Assembly: GCA_932521035.1 (NCBI GenBank)
Contig: OW051494.1
Span: forward strand, 8,604,001-8,668,000
Direction of reading: 5' to 3'
Length of the DNA: 64,000 nucleotides
Source of the DNA: Oscheius dolichura
Lineage: Eukaryota > Nematoda > Chromadorea > Rhabditida > Rhabditidae
Shown here: piece by piece, positions 19,801 to 31,477 of the stretch
How the letters are laid out: each line of letters begins with the position of its first letter
Numbering within the stretch: position 1 is the stretch's first letter
The notes under the pieces: generated by a model
What the model was told of the DNA's origin: nothing
The model's input: the letters and a program-made list of their open reading frames with translations, nothing else
Databases searched by the model: none
Position numbers and translations under genes: made by a program

Positions 19801-22800
19801 TTTGAAGGTCGCCACCTGTGTCGTCCTCTACCTTCCCCAGACGCAGGGAGCCGCCACTGTCTATTCGCTCGCCATCGAGCCGCTCGCCAACGCTGTGGCT
19901 AGAGCCGTTTAGATGACGAAATGAAACTAACCGAACGGTTATTTCTGTGTTCTTTTTTCGTGTTTTTCTCGTTTGCGCTCGCGTTTTCTCGTGTTCTTTT
20001 GCGCTCTGCTTCTGGCTCCTCTTCTTGTTTTCCTTTCTGTCTTGAATCTCCACAAAGGACGCCAAAGGCCGCCAAACCGGAACGCCAGAAAGAACTTGAA
20101 ACGTCTCTGTTTTGAACAAGAGTACCCCACCGCCCGAACGACGCCATCGTGGAGAAATTTTTCGACGAAGAAACGGTTCAAATACCCGTCAAAGCCATGA
20201 TTCGACGGCGCTTTTACAAGAAGACTGTATTAGACCATATTCAAGGCACTCTGGAGATCTATTGAGCGCTGTTACAGGAGCTAAAAGCATTCAGCTACTA
20301 GGTAATCCCAAGGAAAGGTCCTTTGCTTAGCATCTAATGTTCAAAAAGTGCCCGAGAGTTTTTAGAACCAAATGTAACGGGTGTTCTGCGCATTGGTACC
20401 GTATTCGAACCATTTCTGGCCTTTTTGCTACTTGAGCTGCCCCTTTTCTCCGTCTGTGAGCTGCTTTAGTCCCCAGGCTATCCCAAAGTCAACACTTTTC
20501 TATATTCAAAAGCTGCCCAGTTTCCTTACCTCTGAATCGTTGCAGATGCATGTTATCGAAGTAGCGTATCACATTTCCAACAATGATCGAAGTCTTGTAC
20601 CGTCCTCTTCGGGTATCCTTTCTCAACAGGACGTGTACCCGGTCGGCGTCTTCTCCCGAGAGTACTACTCCGGTCACAACGGTGGCATTCGTCGGCTGGA
20701 CAAGATCTCGTTGTTCAATGTTCCTGCTTCCTAAAATAAGCCAAATTAGTTCTTTAAACACCGAAAAGAACGTACCAAAGTCCACGCTCCTGTCAGGGAA
20801 TCGCTCCATCCGGACCTGGATCTGTACTTCCGGTGTAGTCCTAGATTTGTGTGAATGGAGCAGGGTATAGATTCCGGGGTCATTGAAGATCAGATTCCTG
20901 TTTGTCAGGGTTGAAATGACTCCGGCTCCCATAATGGATCCTGTCACTGGAGGCTCGTAAGCCTGGCAGGCGCTGGACGGTCTCCTCCAGTAGAACATCT
21001 GACATCGGAAGTCGGCATACTTGCAGCAGAGGTAGTAGGGCATGATGTCGTGATGGAAGGTCGACAGACCAGGCACTTCGAACATCCCCTGGTAGGGGTC
21101 ACTGCCCATCTCATAGGCCCTCGTCGGGAAGCCGGGACTGTAGGGGGTAGACTCGTCGATTTTGACTACTGGCTGGTAGGAGGACTGCATCAGGAAGCCC
21201 TTATTGTCGTAGCAACACGTCTGGCCGTAGTGGGTGGCGTAACTCCTGAAATTTGGAGTATAATTTGGGAGGTATTTTGAGAAATCTGTCCGAAAATTGG
21301 ATAGAAACTGGAGAAATAGGTATAAAACGTACGAGTATTCGTTCTCCCCTCTCTTATTCTTTTTGTGGGCTGATCCGTGGACATTTTGAGCAGACATGTA
21401 GCAGTTCATAGCTCCCAGAGTCTCGGTACAAGAAACGTCACGGAAGAGCTGAAATTTCTCTGTTTTTTCCCTTCAAGACCCAATTTCTTACATTACTACA
21501 TCTCGGGTGAGGCATAAAGCGGCCCAAGTCCAATTTGGCCTGTTTTTCCATGCACGGGCAGCTGGCATTATTCTCCGTGTCCCGGATGAAATTGTTCAGC
21601 GCGCCGTCCTCATTGTACCAGGCGTGACACATCTCCTTGGCTTTTTCCTTGACAAATTCGGCCTTCTGCTCTTTTCCCTGGTGGTTGTGGCCGACTTCGG
21701 GGCGAGTCAGAGTCCAGAGCCAGTGGAGGGAGATGGGCGAGGAGATGACTCCGTCGGGAATTTGGACTTCGATGGGTTTTTGACCACGGCCTGGAGGAAC
21801 CGGGTTCTCCACGTTGTGAATCACTGCCAACTTGAGGTAGCCGAATCTGAAAAATGGAAAATTGAGTGGAATCCCGAAAAATAACAGCCAGAACAGTCTT
21901 GGAGTACTTTCCATACCAACCGGCTTCAAAATACCTCCCAGACCCAGATTTTTTCCGTTAAAAATGCTCCACACCCCGATTTCCCGAGTTTCCGACCTTT
22001 ATAAAGGTTGTACTCAATGATTTCCCCCAAAAAGGAGCCAAGAAATATTCCCTTACCTGTATTCGAAGAGTTCTTCTCTCTGCTCCTCATCCGTCAAGTA
22101 CCACTGGTCAATGGGATGATCTAGGGGCAATCTCTCCACCATAGGATTCCATCTGAAGCTCTCTTCGGCCCTGTTCGCATACGTTGTCCATCTGAACTCA
22201 TTCTCCTTCCAATTTACTTATTCTATCCCTACCGAGCCAATACTCGATGCTGGGGGATCCACTTCCTGGCGTTGGTGTCTTGTGCCTCCCGGTAGCCGAC
22301 AATATACAGCCCCAATTGGACATTATAAATTCCATCGTCGTAGATCTGTGGACGAAGTTGGGGATCCTGACTCAATTGGTCCGTCTGCAGGTTGGTGAAG
22401 TTCCTCGGGTACCATTTGATGGTCATCGGACTGGGCGCGGGGTTCATGTACCAGCTGTGGATATCCCCAATATCCAGGCGCATCGGGTCGATGGTTGGTG
22501 GGACTAAAATTGATTGTCTTCCTATTTTCAAGTAAAAATTACCGAAATAAATGAATCCAACGTAAGCTTTTTCATCATTTGACAACCCTGACTGTGGTTG
22601 GAAATAGACGGTCTTTGTTCCCCAATCCTGGATTCTTGGCAAGGTGCAACGGGCAATCGAGGGATTAATCATCACACAGGGAGCTGTCTGAAAGGGAAAA
22701 TGAGTTCATTTACTCTTAAAATAGAAATTTACCTGGCGCTGTTCAATCATGAGGACGTAGGTAATCCCGTAACTCAAGCAGAGGCCGTTGACATCTACAG

Positions 22801-25800
22801 TAGTCTGACCCAACATGGAGACAATGTTTGGGTAGATGAGAAGAGGGACTATAAATGATTTTTTTTTCCTAGCTGGTTACGGTAACTTACAAGTTCCTCC
22901 AGTCTTATTACTGCATCCAGCCGGCCTGACAATATCATCCACTCGATGAAAATACCGTCCTCGGACAATATGAGGAACAGAGGATCTGCCAGCAAGGGAG
23001 GAGGGCTGGTGCTTGGTCATCTCATTCAGATCGACTTGGACATTTCCTGTGTGGTTTCCACCGTTGAATACAGCCTAGAAATTGAAGATTCAGACTGTGA
23101 GAAAGGTAGAAAATTTACCTGGCATTTTCCTGTTCGGATATTTCCTTGGAGGTCAGCGGCATCGAAGCCAAGCTTTTGGTAATTGATCATTGTGTAGGAT
23201 TGAAGGCCCTGAAATGGGAAAGAATCAAATGAGCGCTTGTAAACCGCGCAGAAGAGGAAAAATGCGAATTTTTCAATTTTTGATCTATATCAAATTCTTG
23301 GTTTCTACTGATTACGGTAGGATCCCCACCTGCGCATCAGACATCCAGACGAGTTGATAAGTCGACAGCCCCCTCTCGGCGCCAATATTCGGTCTCATAT
23401 TCTTCCAGGTAACGACGAGAGCAGCCTCAGCTCGGAAGGTCGACGCTCCGGCTACTCCTTCTATAAATTTTCGATATTTTACCACAAAAATGGGTGGGAA
23501 ACTTACGCATAAGGGAGCGTTGCATCTGGTCCAAAAAGTCGTCACTCTGCTGGTCACAGCGGAAGTATTCCGGCTTTCCGAGGCAGCCACGGCGACGTTC
23601 GTTGAAGTCGTTGGTCACGGCTAGAAAATGTTGGGCCTTGAAAGGAAACAGGGAAGGAAACTTACGCATTTGTTGGGCGACATTCTTTCTAACCTCCAGA
23701 CGGTAGAAAATCTGGGATTCGGTTCCTTGGCCGGATTGGATTCGCTGCCTGAAAGGAGAAGGGATTACCGTCGGTTTTCCAGAGCGTCTTGGGTGGAAAA
23801 TATTGGAGTATTTTATGAGCTACGCGGTTAAATTGGTACTTGGATAAAGATGATACAAAAAGAAGAAAAAGTAGACTGACTTGCACATGTAGGGAGCAAT
23901 TAGAGCCGGGTCGGAGTGGGTAGGCCAGTCAGCATCCAGACCGATTTGAAGGGTCGACTGATCATCGGAGAAATAGGCAAAACTGATGAATCCATTGGTT
24001 GAGATCTAAAAACATTAATTTATGATGACTATATAGCATCTTCCGATTAATTCAACTGCTCCTTATCTCTTATTTTGTTGTGAAATGGACAAACATTACT
24101 GATCCCTTGTTGTTCCTCCCTCTCCCTCACTGCCAAAACAAAATAACCTTTTCGATGGGGAAAGAAACTGTGGCCCTCCAAGGGTGTGATCAACTTTAGT
24201 TGGCTTTTAATTCAGGCTAGAATAACCCATAAAATACCAATTTTTGCTTCCGTTGTACCAAAGATAGATAGTTGGCTGCATCATTTTGTTCGAGAGCCGT
24301 TCCCATTGAATTCATTTCTAAAAATCCAAAACAACCGCTTTCCCCCGGTCGTTGTTTCTTTCTCTTTTCCCGCGAAAATCAAATTTATTTCGCGTCACCG
24401 GAAATATTGTGAGAGAGTGGTCGGGAAGGAGATAACGCACATGATGCAAGGTACAGCCTTGATTGTTTATGGGTCCCCAACCGAAAGAAGTGGATCTCCT
24501 AAACTTTTCGGTTTCCTGTTCCAAAACGACCACGTTCCACGTCTCTCTTTTTCCCGCTTCTTCCAAAACCTCTCGTAATATTTGCCTATCTCTATCAATG
24601 TCAACAATCTGTCATGATTCACACCGCTGAAGAATGTCAGTCTTCCCGCTGCCCCCAGCCGCCTCTCAAATTTAAATTTCTCAATTTTGCATCACAAATT
24701 CTCCACTTCCGGAGGTGTTTATTTACAATTCTAATCAGTTCTGGGTGCTTTGTCATTTCTTGGGGGAAAGGGACTGACTGATACGGGGAAGGGGGGACTA
24801 TTGATTATGGCAAACAGGGGGAATGCCCCCTGTATGCAGAGAGAGGAGACAGGATGACTCAGCCCCCGGTGGAGAAGAAGAACTGAATACAAGGGGGAGT
24901 CAGTGGATCAGTGTGGGAAATTTGCGTGGGAGGTGAATCACACAAAAAAAATCAACTATCTCTACTATGGGGAAATATTTCATAGCTGGGGAAAAACACC
25001 TCGAGGAGAGGAGAAATATCGGCGCGGGAGGGGTTGGACCACCTGTAATGGGCTGAAACCTTCATGAATGTAGGGAAATACTGTATTTTAGACGAGTTAT
25101 AGAGAAAGAGGAAAGCGAAAAGATCATAAACACTGAAAGATTACGAAATTCCCGGTTTCCTAGGAAAGAAACAGGCAAAAATGATAAAACCTCGTTATGG
25201 TCGAAGAAAATCCATTATAGTAGAAACATTACTGTTTTAACGTTGTTTTAGACGTAATTTAAAGAAGAATCGGATTGCAAATGCTTTTTCCCATCGCCTA
25301 GAAATCTTTAGAATTCAAAAAATTGAGCAATTCCATTTTTTTTTCTAGCTCAAATAGGGAGAAAAGGGCTGGAGGACCATTTAGGGTGCGCTAATGGGAG
25401 TCTGGCTGTCTAACTGTGGAAAAGGATGTCGAAATGGTTATCATTTTAGCCGTAACTGGAGCAAGCTAAGCCTCAATCCGTTGAAAATCCCCCTAATTTG
25501 AGGATTTTCCATAAAGAAAAGGGGAAGGGCTCACCATGGTGTAGTTGTATCGCCCTCCATAATAGGGAAACATGTTGTGGAGTTTGATTTGCATTCCATT
25601 TTGTCTCTGGTTGTCCGAAATTTTCAGATCTCCTGCTTCGAAGCCATACCAGACTAGATTTCCTGAAAAGAGGGTTTATCCTGAGGAAACGGGCCTTTCT
25701 CACCGTCATATTCGGATTTGGTGCCATAAACGCCGCCCATTGGGCTTTGCTGAGGGACGAAGGCATTCTGCTGTTGACTTTGAGGGTTGAAATTCGTTTG

Positions 25801-25881
25801 GAAGGGGTTATTAGGCGAGTTGAATTGCCCCAAGACCAGCAATAGTGGCCCGGCGGCTAAAAAGAGTACAAGCGTCCGCAT
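16829..25881 (-). CDS. Mesh-type adhesion protein (NIDO, AMOP, vWD, sushi, TM)
   Basis: Large type I membrane protein of the Mesh family (Drosophila Mesh is a smooth septate junction protein; nematode relatives are sushi-domain proteins). From the N-terminus: signal peptide MRTLVLFLAAGPLLLVLG at 25881, a Gln/Asn-rich stretch, a NIDO region (exons about 25.7-23.3 kb, with ISTNGFISFAYFSDD and ALVVTWKNMRP), an E-set-like region (about 22.9-22.1 kb), an AMOP domain (about 21.9-21.0 kb, CHAWYNEDGAL, CPCMEKQAK, TCCYD), a vWD domain (NLIFNDPGIYTLLHSHKS), a sushi domain near 17.4-17.2 kb (ISFSCFQTH), a TM helix (FLGILLVPICIFFACW) and a short basic tail. The intron at about 18436-20508 holds a REEP gene on the other strand; another of 1.5 kb follows exon 2. 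The last codons overlap a good donor (GTGAGT), so a further 3' exon is possible. Confidence 0.88.
19143..19912 (+). CDS. yop-1: REEP5/6-YOP1 family ER-shaping protein
   Basis: TB2/DP1/HVA22 family membrane protein that bends ER tubules through hairpin helices. Two exons (19143-19317, 19500-19912) join in phase to 195 residues. After an Ala/Pro/Gly-rich N-terminus come hydrophobic segments (LAGLVLLLLCTSAAPLVANF) and the family core: VCIAYPIGASLSVLRG, YWTIFGVLSVFDYYFGRLAL, YLPQTQGAATVYS. The gene lies entirely within an intron of the Mesh-type gene, on the opposite strand. The symbol is by family; it could be another reep paralogue. Confidence 0.88.
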
Positions 25882-27124
25882 ATGGTGCGAAAACGATGGA
25901 CGACTGAATCATTCGCCGGGGGGTCGGGCAGAAAAAGACATTGCGCTGGGGGGAGAGAGAGACCGGGGAAAAAGATAAGGGGCAGAGCTGTGAGTCAGTC
26001 GCCGGCAGCCGACAGCTCCACAACCAGGGGGAGAGGGGGCGAGACAGTGGATGACGGGCGGGAGATGCCAGAGACAATAGGATGCGGCTAGGGCCCTCCA
26101 CAGCCTCCTTTATTGGAAATTAATTTTCTCCACAGCCTCCTTTATTGGAAATTAATCAAGACGACAATTTGTGTATTATTTATTGTGTAGATATCCGAAT
26201 AAAATTGTTTTTGAGGTGTTTTGTTGTTCACATATTTGAGGGGATAGCCGTTTTCCCTTCTGCAGATTTGTGTTTGCTTCTTGTGAGCTGACTGGTAACC
26301 CCGTATACAGTCTTTTAAAACGATGTGCCGACCGCACTGCTGCTTTTCGAACTTTTTGAACATCAATTTTGTTGGGAAATGATCGTGATCTCCTCAACTT
26401 CAACGTCTTCATGGTGGCAGAGCCCGCAAAATTCGTGACCAGATCTTGTGCCCTGCTTCCCATGTGTGTTTTACTATCTAGAGACCCATTACCAGCCATG
26501 GTAACTGAATTGGCAACGCCTTTTTCGTCAAAACGTGCCCTCACTGCTCGCTCCATATCTTGATTGCTCTCCTTTCTCCCTTCATTTTTTATATTTGCCC
26601 ATAACCTCATTTCAGAATAGCATAATTCCATTTTCTCTTCTCAATTTGATTCTCCTGAATATGGCAAACATGAGTTGTTCTTCCATTTGGTTGGGAGAAA
26701 TAGTGACGCGGAGCTATTGGAGATGAAATGTGATGAAACGGTGCTCTCCTTCCCTTTCAAATGGAACCATGACCAATATGACCGTGGCGATGGAGAAAAT
26801 GCCAAGGACCTTTCCTCTATTGAAGCCGGAGCGATGAAATCAATCTCTGTTTCACACAGCGCAAGACAAACTGTAACTCACGCCCACTTTATTGTATTTC
26901 TCCCTGATTAATCCCGGACTCCGCAAGAGCCCCACCAGGAGGAGACAGGTGGACTGCAGCTCTTATTATTTGCGCTACAAACTATATGTAACCAGCTATG
27001 GCAGGCTCCAATGCTTTTCTTAATCATGAAATGTGCTTTCCTCCAATAAACAATTTATTCTTTTAAAAGGAAGACGTTAAACTGGACATTGTTCCTCATG
27101 GAAAAATAAATACGTTCCTGCTCT
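25882..27124. other. Intergenic: mesh 5' flank, short tandem duplication, unassigned open frames
   Basis: GC-rich sequence to about 26095 is the likely mesh promoter. A 32-bp direct duplication follows at 26096-26156. On the minus strand an open frame with ATG at 26631 (about 150 codons, ending near 26176) has AATAAA at its stop, but no recognisable domain or splice support. It may be a fast-evolving gene or chance. Nothing else is seen to 27124. Confidence 0.4.
26096..26156. repeat. Tandem 32-bp direct duplication
   Basis: CTCCACAGCCTCCTTTATTG and the bases after it are repeated exactly once, 32 bp downstream. Confidence 0.85.
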
Positions 27125-28188
27125 TCAAAAACAAGCCCCGATTGATGCAAAACACACGGTTATTGGTTTACAGAGAGCTATTAACAACAGGCCTAGGAGA
27201 GCATAAATTACAGAAACCATCACTTTAGAATAGATAAACAGTCCATTGTGACAATAATCAGGAGAAGCCGCGTCGTAGCTGACAGCTGCACGGAAAATCC
27301 AAAGGGTTCCCATGATTTGCCAGGCGAGTACAAAGAGAAGTATAATCACCAGGTAGACATCAACATTGATACGGGGGGATTGTTGATTGGGAGGGAGGTT
27401 GTCATTGATCCTCTTCTAAAAGTGGTTTATTAGAGAAGGTCTGGGGCTATTCAACCAAATTAATAGCTGGAAAAGGGGGGATTTTGAGCTGAACAAGGTC
27501 CTTTATTTAGTTTTTTTGTAAAAAGACCAAAATAGAGGAGAGTTCAGCCAGACTATTGCCCATTTTTCAAGACAAAAATCAGCCGTTTTGGGACCCTTTT
27601 GAGCAGTTTCTTGGACAAATGATCCTGATTTTTAAATTCAACACAGAAAATCAGGAAAATGTGTTCATTTTTCGGCAAAAGGTCCTAAAGCGCCTGATCC
27701 TTGTGTTGGAAAAGGCCATACTTGCATCTGAGAGACCCAACTTTTTTGTTATAGAATTAAGCCGGACTGTTTCCTTCAATCGCTATAGTCCATTTCCAAC
27801 AGATATTCCACAGATTCAAGTCTGGCGGGGCCAGGTTTGAAAGCTTCCTGGTCCCACAGTGGAGAGGTTTCCCATGGATTACCAGCTGGAAATGGACAAT
27901 ACAAACGCCTACCTTTGCTACAAAATCCCGAAGAGCCATAGAGGCACGGGTTATCCAAACAGCTCCCATAACAATCAACCATTTGGGAATCAGCGGCTGG
28001 TGGGGGCATTTGTCCGCGTAGACGACGCCCATAATGAGCATTGACAAGAAGACAAAGTCGAAAATGAATATAAAAAACTGCAACACTTGGTACATCTGAA
28101 AAAGAAAGGACTTTGAAATTTAGAATCTTACTCGCAAACGGTTTGGGCGTTCGTTAGTATCAGTCAAGAAGATCTCCAATTCTGGCAT
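27125..28188 (-). CDS. TMEM272-like four-helix membrane protein
   Basis: Three exons on the minus strand: from ATG at 28188 (MPELEIFLTDTNERPNRLR), then about 28095-27916, then about 27415-27125. The protein has four hydrophobic segments: FFIFIFDFVFLSMLIMGVVY, WLIVMGAVWITRASMAL, IILLFVLAWQIMGTLWIF and MVSVIYALLGLLLIALC. The segment CPHQPLIPKWLIVMG between the first two, and WIF followed by a DYC...L loop, resemble the TMEM272-like family, which is poorly characterised. The second intron holds a TATAGTCC-family foldback element. The start may lie further upstream if an exon was missed. Confidence 0.7.
27784..27902. repeat. Foldback element, TATAGTCC family
   Basis: Ends TATAGTCCATTTCCAACAG and GCTGGAAATGGACAATA are inverted repeats. 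The inner CCTGGTCCCACAG region has a partial GGGGCCAGG counterpart. It is located in intron 2 of the TMEM272-like gene. Confidence 0.65.
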
Positions 28189-29146
28189 TTTTGGCAGGAG
28201 AGCGGGCGAAATGGCGCAGTTAGCCGCAACGACTGGTACGAAATGAGCAAAGAAAGGGCGAGTTCCAGGCTCTTCAAAGGTTTTGGATAAGCAGAAAGGG
28301 TTCAGACTAGAGGCAGAGCAAGGTTCAGGGTAAACACAGGACCATATTTGGAGTCGGGGCCGGCCGGGAGGGGGGCAGGGGGGAATCTCCTCGGCTACAT
28401 GGTACGCTGTTCTTGGAAGCTTTTCCTCTCCCCAAATGTCGACGTCTGAAACCTGGTGAAGCCTTTATAGTGGTGTGAGGCTCATCGTGGTGGGACCTAC
28501 AAGGAGGAAGGCGAGGACGCCGGGAGCAGTCGGATCAAAAAATCGGAGAGATCCGCGGAATCAGAGAGATTTAATCCCAGGAAGAGTTCAGCTTTCCCCC
28601 TCCCAAATATCGACGTCTGAAAGCCGGGTAAGACTTTGTAGTGGTACGAAGGCCATCGTGGGACCAATAGGCCGAAAGAAGAAACCGGGAGCAGTCGGAT
28701 CAAAAAATCGGAGAGATCCCTCCCTAGAGTCCATGATCGGCTCAAAAGGGTTTGAAGATCATTTCTTTCACTATTTCCATTCATTTGGCGGCCATTTAGT
28801 CTCCGTCTCCAATAAACATTCCAAGACTTTTGGCTCTGCTCTCCAATGATTGCCCCATTCACTGGGGGCTCATTCACATTCAATTCTAGCAGACCCTGCA
28901 ACGGAGACGTCGTCCCCCCTGTCAACCATGGACTATCCGCATGAGGTGTGTTATATTTACGTTTCGAGCTTTCTGTCTAGTCAGGAGATGCACCTAGTTG
29001 CTCGGCCAAGCGTAACTGCGCTCTTTTGAATTGTATCCCTTTTCTGCGAAAATATTAGTCATAGAAAACGCCGGCTCCTATAATTCCACCCACCATGTAC
29101 ATCCCCTCCACATGATACATTACACTTTCAGACTTTGCACAGCCCC
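28189..29146. other. Intergenic with an imperfect tandem duplication
   Basis: Two copies of a roughly 130-bp block (about 28430-28560 and 28604-28725) share TCGACGTCTGAAA, GGGAGCAGTCGGATC and AAAAAATCGGAGAGATCC. From about 28880 the sequence matches the flank found upstream of all four receptor genes (CGTCCCCCCTGTCAACCATG). No gene was recognised. Confidence 0.5.
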
Positions 29147-30380
29147 ATGGCGCTGGGTGATATTCCTCTCTGGGAATGGTGTTGGATGGGCTTGGCCGTT
29201 ATTTCGGCTCTAATGCATTGTGCAGTCCTGGTAACAATTGTCAATGCTCGCCGGAGAAAATTCAACAGTATTCTGAAAGCTCCTTTCTTTACAATCATCT
29301 TCATACAGGTACGATAAACCAGGAAACACTTCTATTCAAAATATATCTTTCAGGGAATCCACGAGCTTCTAGAACTGGGTACAACGAACGGATTCAATAG
29401 ACTACGGAAATATCGGATCATTCGGTACGCTCTGGAAGTGGACAACAAAGTTGTGGAATGGCAATTTTACTGGTATTGCTTTCTAAAGAGTCTTATGTAT
29501 CTTGGGCATGTGGAAATTGCGGTGAATAGACTGTCGGCAGTCACTTTGACGAAATACAGGAGATATGATGAGGTAAGTTATAGTACTCCAGTTTTGGGTA
29601 CGAATGCGAGTTTTATGTATCAACTGCGAGTTTTGTGTACAGCTTTCTCGAAGAAGTTAATTTTCCAGTTATGGAAGACCAAAAACATCATACTCCTGAA
29701 CATGTTTGGCTATATGCTTTTGGCCGGTCTCCGTGTAATCATATACAGAATCTTCTTCCCCAATTTAATCGCCACAACCTATGTTATCCCCGGTTCTGAT
29801 TTATTTTCTTTTAGTATGGCTCCTGGAGATGTATTTGATGTAATTTGTACTGCTTTTCCTTGCTAAAAACATAATTTAGTTTGAAAATTCAGCAGATATT
29901 GTTCTCAGTCTGGGTACGGCTATTATTTGTATTGTGTGCTACAGTATTACGGCAGTTCTTCAAAGAAAATATGGATACAGCAATCCGAAAACAAAGGTTT
30001 TTACCTATTTCGCGTTCTATTCCAGAAACCGGGTCTCAAAGGGAAATTAACGACCTTTTCAGAGGCAAGAAACAATCCTATTAAGAATCGGTCTAGCCAC
30101 GTTTTTGATCCTTCTTCCCACGACTATTCGCTCTGGACTGGAACTTTGGGCCAGTGTGACTGAACAGACGGACTTCCTCGCCTTTATAGCTAGATGGAAG
30201 TGAGAAATTTGCCAATTTTGGTCGCAATGTACCAATTCTTACAGTATGATGCCCGCGGAAGCGATGTGCACCGTCCAGCCGTGGTTACTCCTTCTTTCTT
30301 GTCGAAGTCTCCGGGAATCAATGTTTCACAGAGCAGCAACAGTTTCCACAACGCTTACGTCAACTCATTCAACAAAATAA
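29147..30380 (+). CDS. Serpentine chemoreceptor, tandem copy 1
   Basis: Nematode seven-helix receptor, probably of the Srg/Srv superfamily, acting in chemosensory cilia if like its relatives. Six exons (29147-29308, 29354-29572, 29669-29839, 29880-29996, 30063-30199, 30245-30380) give 313 residues. Features: TM1 WMGLAVISALMHCAVLVTIV; TM2 APFFTIIFIQ; TM3 ending EIAVNRLSAVTLTKYRRYDE, with NR in the place of DRY; TM4 LNMFGYMLLAGLRVIIYRIF; TM5 VLSLGTAIICIVCYSITAVL; TM6 GLATFLILLPTTIRSGLELW; TM7 MCTVQPWLLLLSC with a short Ser/Thr tail. Exons 4-5 and their intron are almost identical to copy 3, while exon 3 differs, pointing to gene conversion. The open frame is intact. Confidence 0.85.
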
Positions 30381-31477
30381 CAATTGATAATGATTTGTAT
30401 AAACGTTTTGGTGCTTATTAAACAGGAACATGAAAAAGAATACCAAGAGGGCAAACATAGTGGCAAAGTTTCTTTAATTTGAAGTCAAAGTATGGCATCA
30501 TCAACTTCCTTCGCAGTTATCCATCGAACAATGCTTGGCATATCGAACTTCGTCTGTAAGGTTCCGTGAAAACATAACGGCGTTGTTAACTTGCTTTCGA
30601 AGTAGCGCAAGCAAAGCTAGGATCATTTGAATAGTTTCATCTTTTTATTCTGTAACAAAATTATATGAATTAGCAAACAAATGCACTTACCTGCAAATAA
30701 ACGGAACCACGCTGTTGTTGGTTGAAGAAGAAGCTCTTGCTTTACACTTTGAGCATACAACTACGCATTTGTAGTTTATATCAATTATTGTACCAGAAAA
30801 TCATGTTTTAATGGGGTTGTAAGCAATGCTAGGCGTTCCAAGAAAGCCTGAAAACAAAGTGTGTATAGTCCGTTTCCAACGGATATGTCACGAGTTCAAA
30901 TTTCGCGGCGCATCTCCGTTGCAAGACCATGTCGGAAGAAGGCTGGTTCCACAGCGGAGGCGCGACAGACCTTTAAATCCCGTGACATATCCGTTGGAAA
31001 TGGACTATACAATAATAATACAAAATTAGAGATCAAATAAGAGCGACGGAGACTAATTATACAAGGAATGGTGAGTTTATTCAAGGAGTTCTGAAAGGAT
31101 AAACTGTATGGCCAAAAGTTGCAGACCCTTTCATCGTTTCATTAATCAAGCGCGCGATTTACATCCATTCTTTGTACATCAATTCTAGCAGAGCCTGCAT
31201 AGAAGAAGTCGTCGTCCCCCCTGTCAACCATGTACTATCCGCTTGAAGTGTGTTATGTTTATGTTTCGAGTGTGTGACTAGTCAGGAGGTGTACCCCAGT
31301 TGCTCTCTGAAGCGTAACTGCGCTCTTTTGATAAAAGCGCAGCTGCATAAAATCGTATCCCATTTGCTACGAATATTAATCAAAGAAACGTCACTGTTCT
31401 GATCACGAGTATAATTCCACCCACCATGTACATCCCCTCCACATGATACATATCCCTTTCAGACTCTGCACAGCCCC
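30381..31477. other. Intergenic between receptor copies 1 and 2, with a possible gene relic
   Basis: On the minus strand about 30790-30700 reads YKCVVVCSKCKARASSST and ends at a strong donor (GCAG-GTAAGT). An acceptor follows near 30650, but the frame then stops at once. It faintly resembles a FLYWCH-type zinc-finger segment. The rest is a TATAGTCC foldback (30864-31009) and the 5' flank shared by all receptor copies. Confidence 0.35.
30864..31009. repeat. Foldback element, TATAGTCC family, best-preserved copy
   Basis: The ends TATAGTCCGTTTCCAACGGA and TCCGTTGGAAATGGACTATA are perfect inverted repeats apart from one base. An inner pair GGCGCATCTCCG/CGGAGGCGC extends the stem. The outermost TATA may include a TA target duplication. 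Confidence 0.8.
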
